A stretch of DNA of 64,000 nucleotides from Hyphomicrobiales bacterium (GTDB taxonomy: Bacteria > Pseudomonadota > Alphaproteobacteria > Rhizobiales > Rhizobiaceae). Both the position numbers and the translations under genes were made by a program. The stretch lies in assembly GCA_900472785.1 (NCBI GenBank), contig UCJH01000047.1, positions 348 to 64,347 on the forward strand. Reading direction: 5' to 3'. The notes beneath the pieces are model-generated. The model had not been told where the DNA came from. It saw only the letters and a program-made list of their open reading frames with translations, and searched no databases. Of the stretch, positions 61,227 to 64,000 are shown piece by piece. The first letter of the stretch is position 1; every line of letters starts with the position of its first letter.

Positions 61227-62324
61227 ATGACGAGGGCAACGGGCATACTGGCCGATCGCGCGATCGCAGCGCTGTTTGAAACCGGCCGCCTGATCAGCGA
61301 AGCGCCGCTCGACGGCGACCAGATCCAGCCGGCGAGCCTCGATCTGCGGCTGGGCTCGCGCGCCTTTCGCGTCAGGGCAAGCTTTATGCCCGGCCCCAAT
61401 CATCGTGTCGCCGACAAGCTGGACCGGCTGAAGCTGCACGTCATCGATCTCAGCGAAGGCGCCGTGCTGGAAACCGGATGCGTCTATATCGTGCCGCTGA
61501 TGGAAAGCCTCGATCTCCTGAACGACATGTCGGCCTCCGCCAATCCGAAAAGCTCGACCGGACGCCTCGACATCTTCACCCGCGTCATCACCGATTATGC
61601 GCAGGAGTTCGACAAGATTCCGGTCGGCTATTCCGGCCCGCTCTATCTGGAAATCAGCCCGCGCACCTTCCCGATCATCGTGCGGCGCGGCTCGCGCCTG
61701 TCGCAGATCCGTTTCCGCATCGGCCAGGCGGTCCTGAGCGAGGCGGAAGTGCTGGCGCTGCACGAGAGCGACGTGCTGGTGGCGAGCGACCGGCCGAATG
61801 TATCGGGCGGCGGCATTGCGCTGTCCATCGATCTCAAGGGCACCGGCGCCGACGGCCTGATCGGCTATCGGGGCAAGCATCACACCGCCGTCGTCGATGT
61901 CGACAAGAAGGCCGAACACGGCATTTTCGATTTCTGGGAGCCGCTCTACAGCCGCGGCCATGACGATCTGATCCTCGATCCCGACGAATTCTATATTCTC
62001 GTGTCGCGCGAGGCCGTGCATGTGCCGCCGCTCTATGCCGCCGAGATGACACCGTTCGATCCGCTGGTCGGGGAATTTCGCGTGCATTACGCTGGCTTCT
62101 TCGATCCGGGTTTCGGCCACGCCTCTTCGGGCGGCACCGGCAGCCGCGCGGTGCTGGAGGTGCGCAGCCACGAGGTGCCGTTCATCCTTGAACACGGCCA
62201 GATCGTCGGCCGCCTGATCTACGAGCACATGATGGAGCATCCGCAGGGGCTTTATGGCTCCGGTCTCGGCTCCAACTATCAGGCGCAGGGCCTGAAGCTT
62301 TCGAAACATTTTCGCGCGGAATGA
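61227..62324 (+). CDS. dcd: 2'-deoxycytidine 5'-triphosphate deaminase, double-length Dcd
   Basis: 365 residues, about twice the E. coli Dcd; the alphaproteobacterial form has two dUTPase-like halves. DGDQIQPASLDLRLGSRAFRVRASF near residue 30 is the first half's substrate region, SAS/NPKSSTGRLDIFTRVI carries the conserved SSxGR, and a second half with FYILVSREAVHVPPLYAAEMTPFDPLVGEFRVHYAGFFDPGFG follows. Converts dCTP to dUTP for thymidylate supply. ATG 61227 has GGAGGA upstream. It is divergent from metZ. Confidence 0.9.
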   Translation: MTRATGILADRAIAALFETGRLISEAPLDGDQIQPASLDLRLGSRAFRVRASFMPGPNHRVADKLDRLKLHVIDLSEGAVLETGCVYIVPLMESLDLLNDMSASANPKSSTGRLDIFTRVITDYAQEFDKIPVGYSGPLYLEISPRTFPIIVRRGSRLSQIRFRIGQAVLSEAEVLALHESDVLVASDRPNVSGGGIALSIDLKGTGADGLIGYRGKHHTAVVDVDKKAEHGIFDFWEPLYSRGHDDLILDPDEFYILVSREAVHVPPLYAAEMTPFDPLVGEFRVHYAGFFDPGFGHASSGGTGSRAVLEVRSHEVPFILEHGQIVGRLIYEHMMEHPQGLYGSGLGSNYQAQGLKLSKHFRAE

Positions 62325-62408
62325 CGCCGGCCTGCGCCCGCCGCCGGACACTTGCCGGGACGCGAGCCTTGACAGCGCCTGCCGCATAATGGAAATGTCC
62401 GCTCAGCC

Positions 62409-62482
62409 GCGGGTGTAGCTCAATGGTAGAGCAGCAGCTTCCCAAGCTGAATACGAGGGTTCGATTCCCTTCACCCGCTCCA
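62409..62482 (+). tRNA. tRNA-Gly (anticodon CCC)
   Basis: Acceptor GCGGGTG/CACCCGC, D-arm TAGCTCAATGGTAGAGCA, anticodon loop TTCCCAA, T-arm GAGGGTTCGATTCCCTT, encoded CCA. Reads GGG. Confidence 0.96.
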
Positions 62483-62493
62483 TTTTCTTCTGC

Positions 62494-64000
62494 TCATGGA
62501 TCCATTCTCACGACAGGGGCGTGCGGCGTCTTGTTCCAGACGAAGGGTTTGTTGCGCAGTTCGAACACGGCCTTCCAGGCGGCGGCGGACACGACGAGCC
62601 AGTAGGCCGGCACGAAAATCCACCGCCAGCCGACGGCGCGGCGTTCGGCGTTGTTCATGCGATTGCGCCCGAGCGCGATGAAAACGGCATAGCTTCCGAA
62701 GATGTTGGTGATGTCGGTGATGAACAGCCAGAAGGCGAGGGTGTCCTCGACATGGGCGTTCTCCTGCAGCATCATCCAGGTCAGATAGCCGAGAAAGGCG
62801 ACGATGATCGGATGACCAAGCGAGGATAGAAGCAGGCCGGCAATCAGGATCTGGAAGACCGTAAACCCGGCCCAGCCCATTTCTCGGGCCAGTTTCCCAG
62901 GCTCGCGCATGAGCACCAGCCAGGTCTGCAGCCAGCCCTTGAACCAGCGGGTGCGCTGGCCGAGCCAGACGCCAAGCGTCACCGGCGCGTCTTCGAAGGT
63001 CGGCTTTGAAATGACGCGGGCGCGATAGCCAAGGCGATGCAGGCGCATGCCGAGGTCTGCATCCTCGGTCATGTTGTACGGATCCCAGCCCCCGATCGCC
63101 TTCAGCGGCGCCGTCTTGAAATGGTTGGAGGTCCCACCGAGCGGCAATGGCAGATCCGAAACCGAAAGCATCGGCAGGAGGCCGCGAAACAGACCGGCAT
63201 ATTCGAGGGCGAACAGCGCGCTCAGCCAGGATTGCCGCGCATTGGTGACGATCAGCGGCGCCTGCAGGCAGATGACATGGGGCGGAGCTTTCGCGAAGGC
63301 GGCATGGGCCTCGCGCAATTGCCCCGGATCGGGCCGGTCCTCGGCATCATAGACCGTGACCAGCGCGCCGCGACAGCCCGGCAGTGCATAGGCCAGCGCC
63401 TTTGGCTTGGTGCGGGGAAGACGCACGGGTACGCGGACTATTTCATATTCCGGAGCGAGCCGCATCGCTTCCAGTGCTGTGATTGTTTCTGCGTCGTCCT
63501 CTTCGCAGACAAGCTTGATGTCGAGGCGCGACCGTGGCCAGTCGAGCCTGTCGAGGGCCTGGACCAGTTGCGCGGCAACGCCTTTTTCCTTGTAGAGCGC
63601 CACCAACACCGAATAGACGGGTAGGGGCTCGTCAGCGGTTTCGTCGGGTGCAGCCGCCGGATCGTCTGCGTCGTCTTGCCTTTGGCGGAAGGCGTAAAAC
63701 AGCGCATAGAAGCGGATAAGAAGATTGGCGAGATAAAACAGCGTCAGCACGATATGGACGAGAAGCATGCTGATCAACGGCAAGGTGACGGCCGAGACGA
63801 TCAGCCCGCAGAAGAGGACGCCGGTGTAGAAACCCTGCCGGCCCCAGAAGGTGATGCGTGCGCTGTGCAACGGCGTCGTTTCGAACAGCGCGCTGGCGGT
63901 CTCCGATACCCGGCGCAATTGCCCCGCCTGCCAGGCCGCACGGCGGACTTCGGAGGCGGTGGCTACCGCAAGGCAGGCTCTCAAGGCGGGAAGACGCTGC
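62494..64000 (-). CDS. Membrane GT2 glycosyltransferase (5' end beyond window)
   Basis: About 500 residues visible; the frame is open to the right edge, so the N-terminus is missing. Two helices (about residues 55-95) precede a GT-A domain with PVYSVLVALYKEKGVAAQLVQAL, VYDAEDRPDPGQL (DxD-like metal site), GGTSNHFKTAPLKAIGGWDPYNMTEDADLGMRLHRLGY with the TED catalytic base, and QRTRWFKGWLQTW (QxxRW). C-terminal helices follow. This is the processive cellulose-synthase-like layout; rhizobial homologues often carry an extra N-terminal domain. The product is unknown. Confidence 0.85.
   Translation of the reverse strand, partial: QRLPALRACLAVATASEVRRAAWQAGQLRRVSETASALFETTPLHSARITFWGRQGFYTGVLFCGLIVSAVTLPLISMLLVHIVLTLFYLANLLIRFYALFYAFRQRQDDADDPAAAPDETADEPLPVYSVLVALYKEKGVAAQLVQALDRLDWPRSRLDIKLVCEEDDAETITALEAMRLAPEYEIVRVPVRLPRTKPKALAYALPGCRGALVTVYDAEDRPDPGQLREAHAAFAKAPPHVICLQAPLIVTNARQSWLSALFALEYAGLFRGLLPMLSVSDLPLPLGGTSNHFKTAPLKAIGGWDPYNMTEDADLGMRLHRLGYRARVISKPTFEDAPVTLGVWLGQRTRWFKGWLQTWLVLMREPGKLAREMGWAGFTVFQILIAGLLLSSLGHPIIVAFLGYLTWMMLQENAHVEDTLAFWLFITDITNIFGSYAVFIALGRNRMNNAERRAVGWRWIFVPAYWLVVSAAAWKAVFELRNKPFVWNKTPHAPVVRMDP

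Noticed and set aside
1-64000. CRISPR arrays, rRNA genes, prophage modules
   Set aside because: No regularly spaced direct repeats, rRNA sequence or phage structural genes are visible on reading the window.

Overview
The window reads as chromosome of an alphaproteobacterium of the Rhizobiaceae (Rhizobium, Neorhizobium, Agrobacterium or Sinorhizobium relatives). Three things point there. The housekeeping order frcK-like kinase, pyrC, pyrE, fructokinase, pgi, fadD and then ppk2, phoR, pstSCAB, phoU, phoB, gcrA, argD, argF, hslO, apaG, metZ is one I recall from Sinorhizobium. GcrA and a SAM-II riboswitch on metZ are alphaproteobacterial hallmarks. RIME-like palindromic repeats lie between genes. 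The sequence is GC-rich with compact operons.

Layout. 1-17.6 kb is backbone: pyrimidine synthesis (pyrC, pyrE), sugar phosphate metabolism (fructokinase, pgi), fatty acid activation (fadD), a TetR regulator beside an orphan TRAP binding protein, an MFS exporter, an AI-2E family permease, a MOSC protein, tRNA-Thr(CGT) and a nitronate monooxygenase. 44-64 kb is backbone again: the full phosphate-starvation regulon with PPK2, the cell-cycle regulator GcrA, arginine genes interrupted by a toxin-antitoxin pair with a frameshifted toxin, Hsp33, ApaG, riboswitch-controlled MetZ, a double-length dCTP deaminase, tRNA-Gly(CCC) and a membrane glycosyltransferase running off the edge.

Between them, about 17.8-43.9 kb, lies an accessory island bracketed by two related IS5-type transposase relics, with an IS3-type relic inside it. 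It encodes what looks like a complete legionaminic-acid-type nonulosonate pathway: PtmE-like nucleotidyltransferase, LegB dehydratase, LegC aminotransferase, LegH/NeuD acetyltransferase, LegG/NeuC epimerase, LegI/NeuB synthase and LegF/NeuA CMP-sugar synthetase. PtmF-like and PtmA-like oxidoreductases stand in the Campylobacter order F-B-A. Around these are a protein carrying all four sialyltransferase (GT29) motifs, an 877-residue putative glycosyltransferase, a KpsC-like Kdo transferase, a KpsM-like export permease, a PIG-L deacetylase, a GNAT acyltransferase, a MaoC hydratase that could supply a 3-hydroxyacyl-CoA, two SGNH-like proteins, two further Gfo/Idh oxidoreductases and a PhyH-like oxygenase. 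My reading is an acylated nonulosonate surface polysaccharide (capsule or K-antigen type) or glycoconjugate whose transferase belongs to a family known mainly from eukaryotes. That is the most promising candidate for something undescribed here.

Regulatory finds include a fully readable SAM-II aptamer with promoter and terminator, a cluster of four GANTC sites plus a CtrA-like box upstream of gcrA, a palindrome shared between fadD and the nitronate monooxygenase, perfect operators at the MFS gene and the toxin-antitoxin pair, stacked hairpins in the argD leader, and a multibranched RNA-like structure between pgi and fadD.
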